DNA from: Candidatus Segatella papionis
Lineage (GTDB): Bacteria > Bacteroidota > Bacteroidia > Bacteroidales > Bacteroidaceae
NCBI GenBank assembly: GCA_002297965.1
Contig: DBLF01000117.1
Coordinates: 2,464-39,234 of the forward strand
Reading direction: 5' to 3'
DNA: 36,771 nucleotides
The position numbers and the translations under genes were made by a program. Within the stretch, counting starts at the first letter, position 1. Each line of letters begins with the position of its first letter. Below the pieces are notes generated by a model, which saw only the letters and a list, made by a program, of their open reading frames with translations, searched no databases and was not told the DNA's origin. Of this stretch, positions 8,549 to 16,870 are shown piece after piece.

Positions 8549-8556
8549 TACTTTTG
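8549..8556 (+). promoter_or_regulatory. -7 box of the surE-lpxB promoter
   Basis: TACTTTTG matches TAnnTTTG; the inferred start site is near 8563, about 16 nt before the surE ATG. The -33 region is weak. Confidence 0.6.
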
Positions 8557-8578
8557 CACCAAAAAGAAAGATATTTTT

Positions 8579-9364
8579 ATGGAAAATAAGAGACCTTTAG
8601 TATTAATTTCTAATGATGATGGCTATCATGCCAATGGTATCAAAACGCTTGTCGGCTTTCTGAAGGATTGGTGCGACTTGCTCGTAGTGGCTCCTGAGAG
8701 TGCCCGTTCTGGGTACGCTTGTGCGTTTTCTGCCACAACTCCACTCAGACTCAAAAAGCGTCACAACATGGGCGATGACGTGGAAGTGTGGTCGTGTAGT
8801 GGAACACCTGTGGATTGTGTTAAGTTGGCACTCAATCAATTCTTCACCGACCGTCGTCCCGACCTAGTGATTGGCGGAATCAACCATGGGGATAACTCTA
8901 GCGTGAACAATCACTATTCTGGCACCATGGGAGTGGCGAAAGAAGGCTGTATGCAGCATATTCCTAGCATTGCCTTCAGTAGTTGCAATTATGATGAGAA
9001 TGCAGACTTGTCGCCTTTGAAAGAAGGTGTGCTAGAAGTTGTTAATATGGTGCTGGACAAGGGGCTTCCTCCCTATACCTGTCTGAATGTCAATTTCCCG
9101 GCGATGCCCCCATTCAAGGGATTCAAAGCTTGTAGAATGACTCGTGGGTCGTGGATCAACGAAGTGGATAAACGTACGCATCCACATGGCTATGATTACT
9201 TTTGGATGGTAGGTGATTATCGCAATGACGAACCTGAGGCTCAAGATACAGACCAATGGGCTGTACACCATGGTTACATTGCCATTACCCCTACCAAGAT
9301 TGATGTTACGGATTATGACTGGTTGAAACAATTCAATACTCAACATTCAACATTGGACAAGTAA
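8579..9364 (+). CDS. surE: 5'/3'-nucleotidase SurE
   Basis: A 261-residue metal-dependent phosphatase that removes phosphate from nucleoside 5'- and 3'-monophosphates. Metal ligands typical of SurE are in place: D13-D14 in LISNDDGYHANG, S44 in PESARSGYA, and N102 in GGINHGDNSS. HYSGTMGVAKEG follows the family pattern. The stop codon is immediately followed by the lpxB ATG with no gap, so the two are co-transcribed and probably translationally coupled. The last ten residues (FNTQHSTLDK) are encoded by a CAACATT-type repeat resembling the one before parB, so the C-terminal end may have grown by repeat acquisition. Confidence 0.95.
   Translation: MENKRPLVLISNDDGYHANGIKTLVGFLKDWCDLLVVAPESARSGYACAFSATTPLRLKKRHNMGDDVEVWSCSGTPVDCVKLALNQFFTDRRPDLVIGGINHGDNSSVNNHYSGTMGVAKEGCMQHIPSIAFSSCNYDENADLSPLKEGVLEVVNMVLDKGLPPYTCLNVNFPAMPPFKGFKACRMTRGSWINEVDKRTHPHGYDYFWMVGDYRNDEPEAQDTDQWAVHHGYIAITPTKIDVTDYDWLKQFNTQHSTLDK
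9331..9354 (+). repeat. CAACATT tandem repeat at the surE/lpxB junction
   Basis: CTCAACATTCAACATT (with a degenerate copy just upstream) ends 10 nt before the lpxB ATG and is translated as the C-terminus of SurE. It has the same orientation and spacing to the next start codon as the element before parB. Confidence 0.6.
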
Positions 9365-10840
9365 ATGAAATATTATCTGATAGTGGGAGAGGCAAGCGGA
9401 GACTTGCATGCAAGTAGGTTGATGCGATCGTTGAAAAATATTGACGAGTTTGCGGACTTTCGATTCTTTGGCGGTGATTTGATGACTGCCGAAGGAGGAA
9501 CTCGTGTAAAGCATTATAGGGAACTAGCCTATATGGGGTTTGTCCCTGTCTTGTTGCATCTAAACACGATATTCTCGAATATGAAAAAATGTAAGGAGGA
9601 TATCGTGAAATGGAAACCTGATGTGGTCATCTTGGTTGACTATCCTGGCTTTAACTTAAGCATTGCTAAGTTCTTGAAAAAGAAGACAAGTATTCCTGCT
9701 TATTATTATATATCACCTAAGATTTGGGCGTGGAAGGAGTGGCGTATTCGTAGTATTAAACGTGATATAGCCGAACTTTTTTCTATCCTTCCTTTTGAGG
9801 TTTCTTTCTTCGAGAATAAACATCATTACCCTATCCATTATGTGGGGAATCCGACGGCGCAGGAGGTGAGCGAGTTTAAGGCAGAATACCATCAAACATT
9901 CTCAGAGTTTTGCTTAGAGAATAATCTTGACACACATAAGCCAATTATTGCTCTGTTGGCAGGTAGCAGGTTACAAGAAATCAAAGATAATTTGCCAGCT
10001 ATGATAGAGGTAGCTGAACGGTACGAGGATTATCAGATGGTACTTGCTGGAGCACCTAGCATAGAGGATTCCTATTATGATAAGTTTATCAAGGGGACGC
10101 CTGTCAAGATTGTGCGCAACAAGACTTATCCGTTGCTTTCCAATACCACGGCGGCGCTTGTTACTAGTGGTACGGCAACGCTTGAGACAGCTCTCTTCGA
10201 CGTGCCTCAAGTGGTATGTTATGAGACGCCTGTGCCAAAGCTTATCCGTTTCGCCTTCAATCATATCATTAAGGTGAAATACATCTCTTTGGTTAATTTG
10301 ATTGCCAATCGAGAGGTAGTGCCAGAGATGATGGCCGACCGTTTTACGGTGGATGGGATTGCCAATGAGCTTTATAACATATTGCCGGGACAAGCCGATA
10401 GGGAAAAAATGTTGGCTGGTTACCAAGAGGTGCGTCAAGCCCTTGGCAATTTGGTGGCTCCCGATAATGCAGCTCGCATCATGTATGATTTGCTAGTCAA
10501 GCGACGTGAAGAGTTGCTTCGCCTCGCCAAGGAACGTGCAGAGGCTGAGGCTAGGGCTGCTGCCGAGGCAGCAGAAAAAGCTCGTCAGAAGGCTTTGGCG
10601 GAGAAAGAGGCTGCTAAAAAACGCGCGGAGGCGGAGGAGCAAGCTGCTATAGAGCGTGCTGAGAAGGAGGCTCGAACTGCTAGGGAACGAGCTGAGGCTG
10701 AAGAACATGAAGCTGAGAAACATGCTGAGGTAGAGGAAAAGGTTGCAAGAAATGAAGCCCTGAAGGATGCTGAACTTGCCGAGAAGGCTAAAGAGGTATT
10801 GGAGCAGTCGCAGTATGATGGAGATTCTCACCTGTCGTAG
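9365..10840 (+). CDS. lpxB: Lipid-A-disaccharide synthase with an extra C-terminal charged coiled coil
   Basis: LpxB is a GT19 enzyme that joins UDP-2,3-diacylglucosamine to lipid X, making the lipid A disaccharide on the inner face of the inner membrane. The core (about 1-376) shows YLIVGEASGDLHASRLM at the start, then SPKIWAWKEWR, LLAGSRLQEI and the SGTATLETALF motif. The usual LpxB length is about 380 residues; this one has 491. Residues about 377-480 are almost entirely Ala, Glu, Lys and Arg in heptad-like order (for example RAEAEARAAAEAAEKAR), predicting a long single helix or coiled coil. The reading frame is continuous, so it is an in-frame extension, not a fused enzyme. It starts directly after surE and ends before a strong bidirectional terminator. 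Confidence 0.95.
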   Translation: MKYYLIVGEASGDLHASRLMRSLKNIDEFADFRFFGGDLMTAEGGTRVKHYRELAYMGFVPVLLHLNTIFSNMKKCKEDIVKWKPDVVILVDYPGFNLSIAKFLKKKTSIPAYYYISPKIWAWKEWRIRSIKRDIAELFSILPFEVSFFENKHHYPIHYVGNPTAQEVSEFKAEYHQTFSEFCLENNLDTHKPIIALLAGSRLQEIKDNLPAMIEVAERYEDYQMVLAGAPSIEDSYYDKFIKGTPVKIVRNKTYPLLSNTTAALVTSGTATLETALFDVPQVVCYETPVPKLIRFAFNHIIKVKYISLVNLIANREVVPEMMADRFTVDGIANELYNILPGQADREKMLAGYQEVRQALGNLVAPDNAARIMYDLLVKRREELLRLAKERAEAEARAAAEAAEKARQKALAEKEAAKKRAEAEEQAAIERAEKEARTARERAEAEEHEAEKHAEVEEKVARNEALKDAELAEKAKEVLEQSQYDGDSHLS

Positions 10841-10901
10841 TAAGATGATGATACTTTATAATATGAAAAGCTTCTGAATTTTGAGGAAGTTCATAGCAAA
10901 T

Positions 10902-10944
10902 AAAATCGCCCCTGATGAAACATTGGCATCGGGGGCGATTTTTT
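10902..10944. terminator. Bidirectional terminator between lpxB and cdsA
   Basis: AAAATCGCCCC (10902-10912) pairs with GGGGCGATTTT (10932-10942), extended inward by GATG/CATC. A-run and T-run flanks make it work for both converging genes. Confidence 0.85.
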
Positions 10945-10975
10945 ATGGATTGATAAAAAACGTAAAAGGCAATTT

Positions 10976-11845
10976 TTATGCGGCGAAAAGCTGCAATGTA
11001 TAAAGATAGATTACTGCTGCTGGAATTGCCATAAGCGAAGAGTCAAAGCGGTCGAGCATACCACCATGGCCAGGTAGAATATTCCCGCTGTCCTTAACGC
11101 CCAATGTTCGTTTAAAGAGGCTTTCCACAAGGTCGCCCCATGTGCCAAACACTGCCACTACAACTCCGAGTCCTATCCATCCGAGAATGCTCAGACGATG
11201 CGCTTCGCCATCGTTGGCGATATAGCCAATGATGGCTGCGGCGATAATCACGAAGATGCCTCCACCAATGCTTCCCTCCCAGCTTTTGGCAGGGCTGATG
11301 CGAGGGAAGAGTTTGTGCTTGCCCAAAAGCGAACCACTGCAGTAGGCACCCGTGTCATTCGTCCAAAGGAAGATGAATATGCTCAGAGGTAAGAGCATGT
11401 CGTAATGTATCTGTCCGTCGAAAGCTGATGTCTCAAACGACAATACGTTGATCATGGAGAATGGCAAGGCTATGTACATCTGTGAGAGCATAGTGTATGC
11501 CCAGTCGTTGATGGCATCCTTGTTGCCCGTGTATAGCTCTCCAACGAAAAGATAGACGATGGTGAGCAGGTAAGGGACGAACACCACAAAGTTTCCTACG
11601 ATACCAGTGCGGAAGCCTGCTACGGCTAAGAAAAAATACACGCCAGCCACTGTGGCGATGAAGCGGTTGACGGTCACTCCATCCTTCTCGTTTACCAATC
11701 CGCAGTACTCCCAGATGCTGAGTCCCGTAATCAAGGCAAAGAGAAATACCATTGCCTTGGGATTCAGGAAGCAAGATACCATACAGACTACGAAGAGTAT
11801 GCCTGTAATGGATCTTATCACAAGATTTTTTTGTTTATCTGTCAT
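10976..11845 (-). CDS. cdsA: Phosphatidate cytidylyltransferase
   Basis: A 289-residue integral membrane enzyme that makes CDP-diacylglycerol from phosphatidate and CTP, the branch point of phospholipid synthesis. It has about eight hydrophobic segments. The family signature is present near the C-terminus: KRTLGVKDSGNILPGHGG, then D265-R-F-D268. The upstream motif FPRISPAKSWEGSIGG is also typical. The gene starts 9 nt after the ftsH stop, so rsfS-ftsH-cdsA form one operon. It converges with lpxB at a shared terminator. Confidence 0.95.
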   Translation of the reverse strand: MTDKQKNLVIRSITGILFVVCMVSCFLNPKAMVFLFALITGLSIWEYCGLVNEKDGVTVNRFIATVAGVYFFLAVAGFRTGIVGNFVVFVPYLLTIVYLFVGELYTGNKDAINDWAYTMLSQMYIALPFSMINVLSFETSAFDGQIHYDMLLPLSIFIFLWTNDTGAYCSGSLLGKHKLFPRISPAKSWEGSIGGGIFVIIAAAIIGYIANDGEAHRLSILGWIGLGVVVAVFGTWGDLVESLFKRTLGVKDSGNILPGHGGMLDRFDSSLMAIPAAVIYLYTLQLFAA

Positions 11846-11854
11846 CGCCTTGTT

Positions 11855-13978
11855 TTATTTTTCTTTGTTGTTTTTATTGTTGCCACTGCTATCAGGAACG
11901 TTCTTTGAAGGAGTTTCTGGCGAATCCTTCGGGGAAGTCTCGCTCTTTGCGCCTTCGTGCTCCTTGATGGCAGCTTGGACCTCAGGCATTTCCTTGACGG
12001 CGTTGTCTATCTCAGAACCGTCATCTACTTTGGGTTGCTCATCTTCCATAATTTCCTGAGAGCGGCTCAACCATGGTCGCTTTCCGAATATTTTCTCTAC
12101 ATCTTCTGCCATGATAACTTCCTTCTTGATGAGCAGTTCTGCCAGGGCGTTGTGACCTTCTTTGTGCTCCATCAAGATGTTTTTGGCACGAGTGTATTGC
12201 TCATTTACAATCTGGAGTACTTCCTTGTCTATTTCTCTGGCTGTAGTTTCGGAGTATGGACGTTGGAATGAATACTCGTTCTGGTTGTAGTAGCAGATGT
12301 TTGGTAGCGTCTTGCTCATACCTAAGTATGCCACCATACCGTAAGCACTCTTTGTGGCACGCTCCAAGTCGTTCATCGCTCCAGACGAAATATGTCCGGT
12401 AAAGAGTTCCTCGGCTGCTCGGCCACCCATCAATGAACACATCTCGTCGAGCATTTGCTCCTTGGTGGTAATTTGGCGCTCCTCTGGGAGATACCAAGCT
12501 GCGCCAAGAGCCTGTCCGCGTGGTACAATAGTAACCTTGATGAGCGGGTTGGCGTACTGGCAGAACCATGAGATGGTGGCGTGACCTGCCTCGTGTAGGG
12601 CGATGCTTCTTTTTTCGTCGGCGGTCATCACTTTGGTCTTTTTCTCCAGGCCGCCAACGATGCGGTCCACGGCGTCGAGAAAGTCTTGTTTACATACTGC
12701 CTTTTTGTCGTGACGTGCTGCGATGAGGGCTGCCTCGTTGCAGACGTTGGCGATGTCGGCTCCCGAGAAGCCTGGAGTTTGGCGGGCAAGAAGGTCTATA
12801 TCCACAGTCTCGTCTATCTTGATAGGTTTCAAATGAACTTGGAAGATGGCCTTTCGCTCGTTCAAACCTGGCAAATCGACATGGATTTCTCGGTCGAAAC
12901 GTCCAGGACGAAGTAAGGCGCTATCGAGCATATCCACACGGTTGGTGGCTGCGAGGATGATGACACCACTGTTGGTGCCAAAGCCATCCATCTCGGTGAG
13001 AAGGGCATTCAGAGTGTTTTCTCGTTCGTCATTACCGCCCATAGCAGGATTCTTGCTGCGGGCGCGACCCACGGCATCAATCTCGTCGATGAAGATGATA
13101 CAAGGGGCTTTTTCCTTTGCCTGTCTGAAGAGGTCGCGTACACGGGATGCACCGACACCCACAAACATTTCCACAAAGTCGGATCCGCTCATGGAAAAGA
13201 ATGGAACTCCAGCCTCGCCAGCCACGGCTTTCGCCAGAAGGGTCTTGCCAGTTCCTGGAGGACCCACTAAAAGTGCTCCCTTTGGAATTTTACCACCCAG
13301 GTCTGTATATTTTTGAGGGTTCTTGAGAAATTCTACGATTTCCTCTACTTCCTGCTTGGCACCTTCTTGTCCTGCTACGTCTTTGAAGGTGACACCGAGC
13401 GAGTTTCCTTTCTCATACATTTTGGCTTTGCTCTTGCCTACGCTGAAGATGCCGCCGCCCATGCCGCTCATACCGCTGCCCATTCTTCCGGACATCCAGT
13501 AGATGAAAAGGAAGAAAAGAAGGAGTGGGGCGATACTCATCAGCAAGTTGATGAAGTCGTTGCTCTTTTGGTTGTCATAACTGAACGAGTGAATTTTGTT
13601 CTCCTTTACCATCTCGTTGAGGTAGCGATCCACTTCATCTATAGAACCGAATTGTACCTTCACGTATGGGTTGGGACCCACGCTTTGGGCACTCATCTTA
13701 TAGACATCTCTCGTGTATTTCGGGTTGATGTATATCTTGAGAGTGCTCTCTGTCTTGTTGGCTACTACGCTCAGCACGTATCCTTTATCTACATATTGCT
13801 TGAATTCCGTATAGGTGGCTTCCTTGGCGGCACTACCGCCGAGGGCGTCACCACCGCCACTGAAAAACAAAGCGATGAGTGCGATGAGAATGATGGTGTA
13901 GAGCCAATTCATGTTAAACCTAGGCATCTTCGGACCTTTTCCGCCGCCCAAGTTGTTTAAATTGTTGCTTTGTTCCAT
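11855..13978 (-). CDS. ftsH: ATP-dependent zinc metalloprotease FtsH
   Basis: A 707-residue inner-membrane AAA+ protease that degrades misfolded membrane proteins and selected regulators. Order: a short basic N-terminus and TM1 (about 24-42); a periplasmic domain; TM2 (about 145-163) followed by a Gly/Met-rich stretch; the AAA domain with Walker A GPPGTGKT near 240, Walker B IIFIDEIDAVG and SRH NRVDMLDSALLRPGRFDRE; and the M41 peptidase with HEAGH near 464. The last 60 residues or so are acidic and rich in Pro/Ser/Lys, a variable tail. It lies 92 nt downstream of rsfS and 9 nt upstream of cdsA. Confidence 0.97.
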   Translation of the reverse strand: MEQSNNLNNLGGGKGPKMPRFNMNWLYTIILIALIALFFSGGGDALGGSAAKEATYTEFKQYVDKGYVLSVVANKTESTLKIYINPKYTRDVYKMSAQSVGPNPYVKVQFGSIDEVDRYLNEMVKENKIHSFSYDNQKSNDFINLLMSIAPLLLFFLFIYWMSGRMGSGMSGMGGGIFSVGKSKAKMYEKGNSLGVTFKDVAGQEGAKQEVEEIVEFLKNPQKYTDLGGKIPKGALLVGPPGTGKTLLAKAVAGEAGVPFFSMSGSDFVEMFVGVGASRVRDLFRQAKEKAPCIIFIDEIDAVGRARSKNPAMGGNDERENTLNALLTEMDGFGTNSGVIILAATNRVDMLDSALLRPGRFDREIHVDLPGLNERKAIFQVHLKPIKIDETVDIDLLARQTPGFSGADIANVCNEAALIAARHDKKAVCKQDFLDAVDRIVGGLEKKTKVMTADEKRSIALHEAGHATISWFCQYANPLIKVTIVPRGQALGAAWYLPEERQITTKEQMLDEMCSLMGGRAAEELFTGHISSGAMNDLERATKSAYGMVAYLGMSKTLPNICYYNQNEYSFQRPYSETTAREIDKEVLQIVNEQYTRAKNILMEHKEGHNALAELLIKKEVIMAEDVEKIFGKRPWLSRSQEIMEDEQPKVDDGSEIDNAVKEMPEVQAAIKEHEGAKSETSPKDSPETPSKNVPDSSGNNKNNKEK

Positions 13979-14070
13979 ATTTTGTTGTTTTTTAAGTTCA
14001 CTTTCGAGGCTATAAAAACTAATCGTTACCTTTCGTGTTTATGCCGCAAGTATTGTTTGGTTCCCGAATG

Positions 14071-14430
14071 TTAATCGAGGTTAGGTACATGGGTAAGCTT
14101 AGCATCTGCCCAAAGATGCTCCAAATCATAGTAGGCGCGAACTTCTGGCAGGAAAATATGCACCAATACATCTACAAAGTCCATTGCTACCCATTGGTCG
14201 TTGCCAAGACCCGCTACGTTGACAGGTTTTTCGCCGAGGTTCTTGCGGCATAAATCACCCACTGATTCTGCGATTGCCTCTACCTGTGTCGGTGAGCCTC
14301 CCTGACAAATGATGAAGTATTTGGCGATGGTTCCATCGATGCCACTCAGATCAGCGATAACAATGTCCTGACCTTTTTTTTCTTGTATTCCTTCTTTAAT
14401 AGTCTCTACGAGTTGCTTAACTGTGTTCAT
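14071..14430 (-). CDS. rsfS: Ribosomal silencing factor RsfS
   Basis: A 119-residue protein of the RsfS/Iojap family, which binds uL14 on the large ribosomal subunit and blocks subunit joining during starvation. Family motifs: IVIADLSGIDGTIAKYFIIC, then GLGNDQWVAMDFVDVLVHIF and YYDLEHLWADA near the C-terminus. It is the first gene of the rsfS-ftsH-cdsA operon. Its leader holds a 21/22-nt direct repeat that ends 2 nt before the ATG, so there is no room for a classical ribosome-binding site. Confidence 0.95.
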   Translation of the reverse strand: MNTVKQLVETIKEGIQEKKGQDIVIADLSGIDGTIAKYFIICQGGSPTQVEAIAESVGDLCRKNLGEKPVNVAGLGNDQWVAMDFVDVLVHIFLPEVRAYYDLEHLWADAKLTHVPNLD

Positions 14431-14432
14431 TA

Positions 14433-14475
14433 ATTTCTAATTTATTTTCTGTTATTTCTAATTTATTTTTCTGTT
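14433..14475 (-). repeat. Two tandem 21/22-nt repeats in the rsfS leader
   Basis: Plus-strand units at 14433-14453 and 14454-14475 share ATTTCTAATTTATTTT followed by CTGTT, differing by one inserted T. In the mRNA this is an A-rich, structure-poor tract ending at the start codon. Confidence 0.65.
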
Positions 14476-14502
14476 TATGTTTGTATATACATTATTATAA
14501 TG

Positions 14503-14510
14503 CAAAGATA
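14503..14510 (-). promoter_or_regulatory. -7 box of the rsfS-ftsH-cdsA promoter
   Basis: TATCTTTG on the minus strand is a perfect TAnnTTTG. The implied leader is about 66 nt and contains the tandem repeat. Confidence 0.55.
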
Positions 14511-14580
14511 CGCTAATTACCCGAAAAAACCTTATATTTCGGGAAAAATTGAGATTTTTTAGAAAAAAGTTGGGAAAAAT

Positions 14581-14611
14581 TTTGGAGATTCAAAAAAATG
14601 TTGTACCTTTG
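14581..14611 (+). promoter_or_regulatory. Promoter of the tandem tRNA-Gln genes
   Basis: TTTG (14581-14584), a 19-bp spacer and TACCTTTG (14604-14611) form a complete Bacteroidetes promoter, 43 nt before the first tRNA. Confidence 0.8.
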
Positions 14612-14654
14612 CACCCGCAATTGAGAAACAAGATGTTGAACAATGCAAGGTTAT

Positions 14655-14725
14655 TGGGATATGGTGTAATGGTAACACTACAGATTCTGGTCCTGTCATT
14701 CCTGGTTCGAATCCGGGTATCCCAA
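14655..14725 (+). tRNA. tRNA-Gln, anticodon CUG (copy 1)
   Basis: A 71-nt cloverleaf without encoded CCA. The acceptor TGGGATA (14655-14661) pairs with TATCCCA (14718-14724), with discriminator A14725. The D stem is GTGT/ACAC, and TTCGAAT forms the T loop. The anticodon CTG (14687-14689) reads CAG. The U1-A72 pair fits glutamine identity. The innermost anticodon-stem pair is A31-C39 (14684 with 14692), a mismatch. Confidence 0.95.
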
Positions 14726-14756
14726 CCTTATTCAATGTCATCTGTCAAGTGTAAAT

Positions 14757-14827
14757 TGGGATATGGTGTAATGGTAACACTACAGATTCTGGTCCTGTCA
14801 TTCCTGGTTCGAATCCGGGTATCCCAA
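14757..14827 (+). tRNA. tRNA-Gln, anticodon CUG (copy 2)
   Basis: Identical in all 71 positions to the copy 31 nt upstream, including the A31-C39 mismatch. The anticodon is at 14789-14791. Both are presumably cut from one precursor that ends at the terminator just downstream. Confidence 0.95.
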
Positions 14828-14829
14828 CT

Positions 14830-14866
14830 AAAGAGCATCTTTCATTTTGAAAGATGCTCTTTTTGT
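14830..14866 (+). terminator. Terminator of the tRNA-Gln transcript
   Basis: A perfect 14-bp stem (14830-14843 with 14849-14862, loop ATTTT) runs straight into a T-run, 3 nt after the second tRNA. Confidence 0.9.
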
Positions 14867-14946
14867 GTCTATACTTTCCATTCGGTTTTCCTCTGTTTAT
14901 GTTTTTTCTTTCGTCGATTTCTTGAAATAGAAAAAACTTGAAATAA

Positions 14947-14979
14947 AAAATCCCTCGTTATTCCGAAGAACGACGAGGG
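14947..14979 (-). terminator. Terminator of the DUF349 gene
   Basis: CCCTCGT (14952-14958) pairs with ACGAGGG (14973-14979). On the minus strand the hairpin is followed by TTTTTTATTT, 24 nt past the stop codon. Confidence 0.8.
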
Positions 14980-15002
14980 GATTCAGTTTACGATTCTATT
15001 CC

Positions 15003-16766
15003 TTATTTATTTTCGGCATCAATAGCCTTGATTTTTTCCTTTACAAGCTTCAAGTCATCCTTGAGCTTCTCTACCTTACGATTCATCTCCTCAACGAGGC
15101 TGTTGCCCTTTTTGCTGGCAGCATTAAGGAACCCGATGTTGTTTTCGTAAGTGGTAATCTCAGAGCGGAGCTGGTCGTAACGACGCAACAATCTGCTGCG
15201 CTCGTTGTCCAAGGCGCTAGCACCTTTCTCTGCAACGTTCTTGAGATTACTCTTGAAGTTGTTGATATGGCGCTTGGCGTTGCTGTTGCGCAAGCTCTTA
15301 TAGAGCTGGTCAATTACATCGTGATATTCGCTGTACAACTTGTCTTTCTCTTTGAATGGCACGTGTCCCACTGCGTTGTATTGTGCTGTGAGGTCTTGAA
15401 TACTCTTCTGCAAGTTGTCGCCAGCATTTTCGAGCAATGCCTTGAGCTGGGCGATAATCTCACGCTTTTTGTCGAGGTTCGCATGCTCTTCGCTGCGAGC
15501 TCCGGCATTCTGCTTGTTGCGAGCCTCAAAAAACTTGTTGCAGGCACCAAGGAATTCCTTCCAGAGTTGGTCACCTTGCTTGCGAGGAACGTAGCCTACG
15601 TTCTTCCAGTCCTTTTGGAGCTGTACGAGCTTGTCGCCCGTTTTTTTCCAATCGGTGCTGTCTGCCAATTCCTTGGCTTTCTCTACTAGTTTCTGCTTCT
15701 TTTCTAAGTTTTCTGCATATTGGCTCTTGATGCTCTTGAAAAATTCGACCTTTGTGCTGAAGAACTCATCATTGGCGATACGGAAACGCTCGAAGATTTT
15801 CACGTTCATTTTCTGTGGAGCGAAGCCAATCTTCTTCCATTCACCTTGTATTTCGATAACCTTCTTTGTGGCATCTTCCCAGTCTGAAGTCTGTTTGCGT
15901 TCCTGCTGGTTGATGGCTTCCACTTGCTCGCAGAGTGTCGTCTTTTTTGCGAGATTTTCCTCTTCTTTCTTGCGTATATCCTCGAAGTGCTGCTGATGCT
16001 TCTTGTTGATCACAGTGCTGGCGTTCTTGAAGCGATTCCAAATCTCTTCTCTCAAGTCCTTGGCAACGGGACCGATTTCTCGGTATTCCTGGTGCAAGTC
16101 TTGCAACTTGTGGAAGGCGGAGATAATGTCAGGCTCGTCGGCGAGCTTTTCAGCAGCCTCGCAGAGTTGAGTCTTTGCCTCAAGGTTTTTCTTGAAGTCA
16201 TACTCGCGAGCCTCGTTGTTGAGCTTCAGGAGGTCGTAGAACTGCTCTACGTAGAGCTGGTAGTTCTTCCAAACTTCGGTGGCTTTGTCGGCAGGGATGG
16301 CCTTGATTTCCTTCCATTCCTGCTGCAGAGCCTTGAACTCTTGATATGATTTGTTGGCCTCTTCTGGCGAAGTGGTCATGGCTTTGATCTTTTCGATAAT
16401 CTCAAGTTTCTTGGCGAGGTTCTCCTGCTTTTCCTCTTCTTGCTGTAGGAAAATCTTGGCTCTCTTCTCCTTGATGATTTGCATTTCAGCCTTGAAGGCT
16501 TCTTCAGCGTCATCTGGTAAGAGAACGTATTTCTCGGGGTCACCGCCACCTGCGAGATACTCCTTCATTTGAGTGTCTCTCTCGGCGAGATGAATCTTGT
16601 AGAACATTGTCTTTAAGTGGTCGAGTTCTTCCTTATTGGGAGCTTCTTCACTATGGGCAATTTCTTTTACTCTTTCGAGTACTTCCTGCTTGGTGGCGTA
16701 AGCCTTCTTGGCAGGTTCTTCCAGGGTGCTCTGTTGTAACAGAGCCTTTTCTTGAGAGTCCATCAT
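15003..16766 (-). CDS. DUF349 repeat protein
   Basis: A 587-residue, highly charged, almost fully helical cytoplasmic protein. It contains five DUF349 units recognisable by the core 'W/Y-K/R-x-I/V-G': near W151 (EWKEIKAIP), Y228 (EYREIGPV), W310 (EWKKIGFAP), W387 (DWKNVGYVP) and Y463 (QYNAVGHVP), spaced about 75-82 residues apart. A coiled coil follows at about 510-585. The function of DUF349 proteins in Bacteroidetes is not established. The first residue could be either of two adjacent Met codons (16766 or 16763). It stands alone, with its own -7 box and terminator. Confidence 0.88.
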   Translation of the reverse strand: MMDSQEKALLQQSTLEEPAKKAYATKQEVLERVKEIAHSEEAPNKEELDHLKTMFYKIHLAERDTQMKEYLAGGGDPEKYVLLPDDAEEAFKAEMQIIKEKRAKIFLQQEEEKQENLAKKLEIIEKIKAMTTSPEEANKSYQEFKALQQEWKEIKAIPADKATEVWKNYQLYVEQFYDLLKLNNEAREYDFKKNLEAKTQLCEAAEKLADEPDIISAFHKLQDLHQEYREIGPVAKDLREEIWNRFKNASTVINKKHQQHFEDIRKKEEENLAKKTTLCEQVEAINQQERKQTSDWEDATKKVIEIQGEWKKIGFAPQKMNVKIFERFRIANDEFFSTKVEFFKSIKSQYAENLEKKQKLVEKAKELADSTDWKKTGDKLVQLQKDWKNVGYVPRKQGDQLWKEFLGACNKFFEARNKQNAGARSEEHANLDKKREIIAQLKALLENAGDNLQKSIQDLTAQYNAVGHVPFKEKDKLYSEYHDVIDQLYKSLRNSNAKRHINNFKSNLKNVAEKGASALDNERSRLLRRYDQLRSEITTYENNIGFLNAASKKGNSLVEEMNRKVEKLKDDLKLVKEKIKAIDAENK

Positions 16767-16856
16767 GTCACTTTGTTTAGTTTATGATTCGAGTTGCTTT
16801 GGTCGATAGTCCATTTCTGAAACAAGTCGGCCACAAAAATATTTTAAAATATTGTG

Positions 16857-16864
16857 CAAACTTA
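16857..16864 (-). promoter_or_regulatory. -7 box of the DUF349 gene promoter
   Basis: TAAGTTTG on the minus strand matches TAnnTTTG, giving a leader of about 84 nt. The nearest TTG upstream is 23 bp away, slightly too far, so support is moderate. Confidence 0.45.
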
Positions 16865-16870
16865 AATAAA

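Noticed and set aside
13313..13960. Long plus-strand ORF opposite ftsH
   Set aside because: It lies antisense to a fully supported ftsH reading frame and has no family motifs.
14549..14941. Plus-strand ORF across the tRNA-Gln genes
   Set aside because: It reads through both tRNAs and their terminator; the internal repetition of its product is just the duplicated tRNA sequence.
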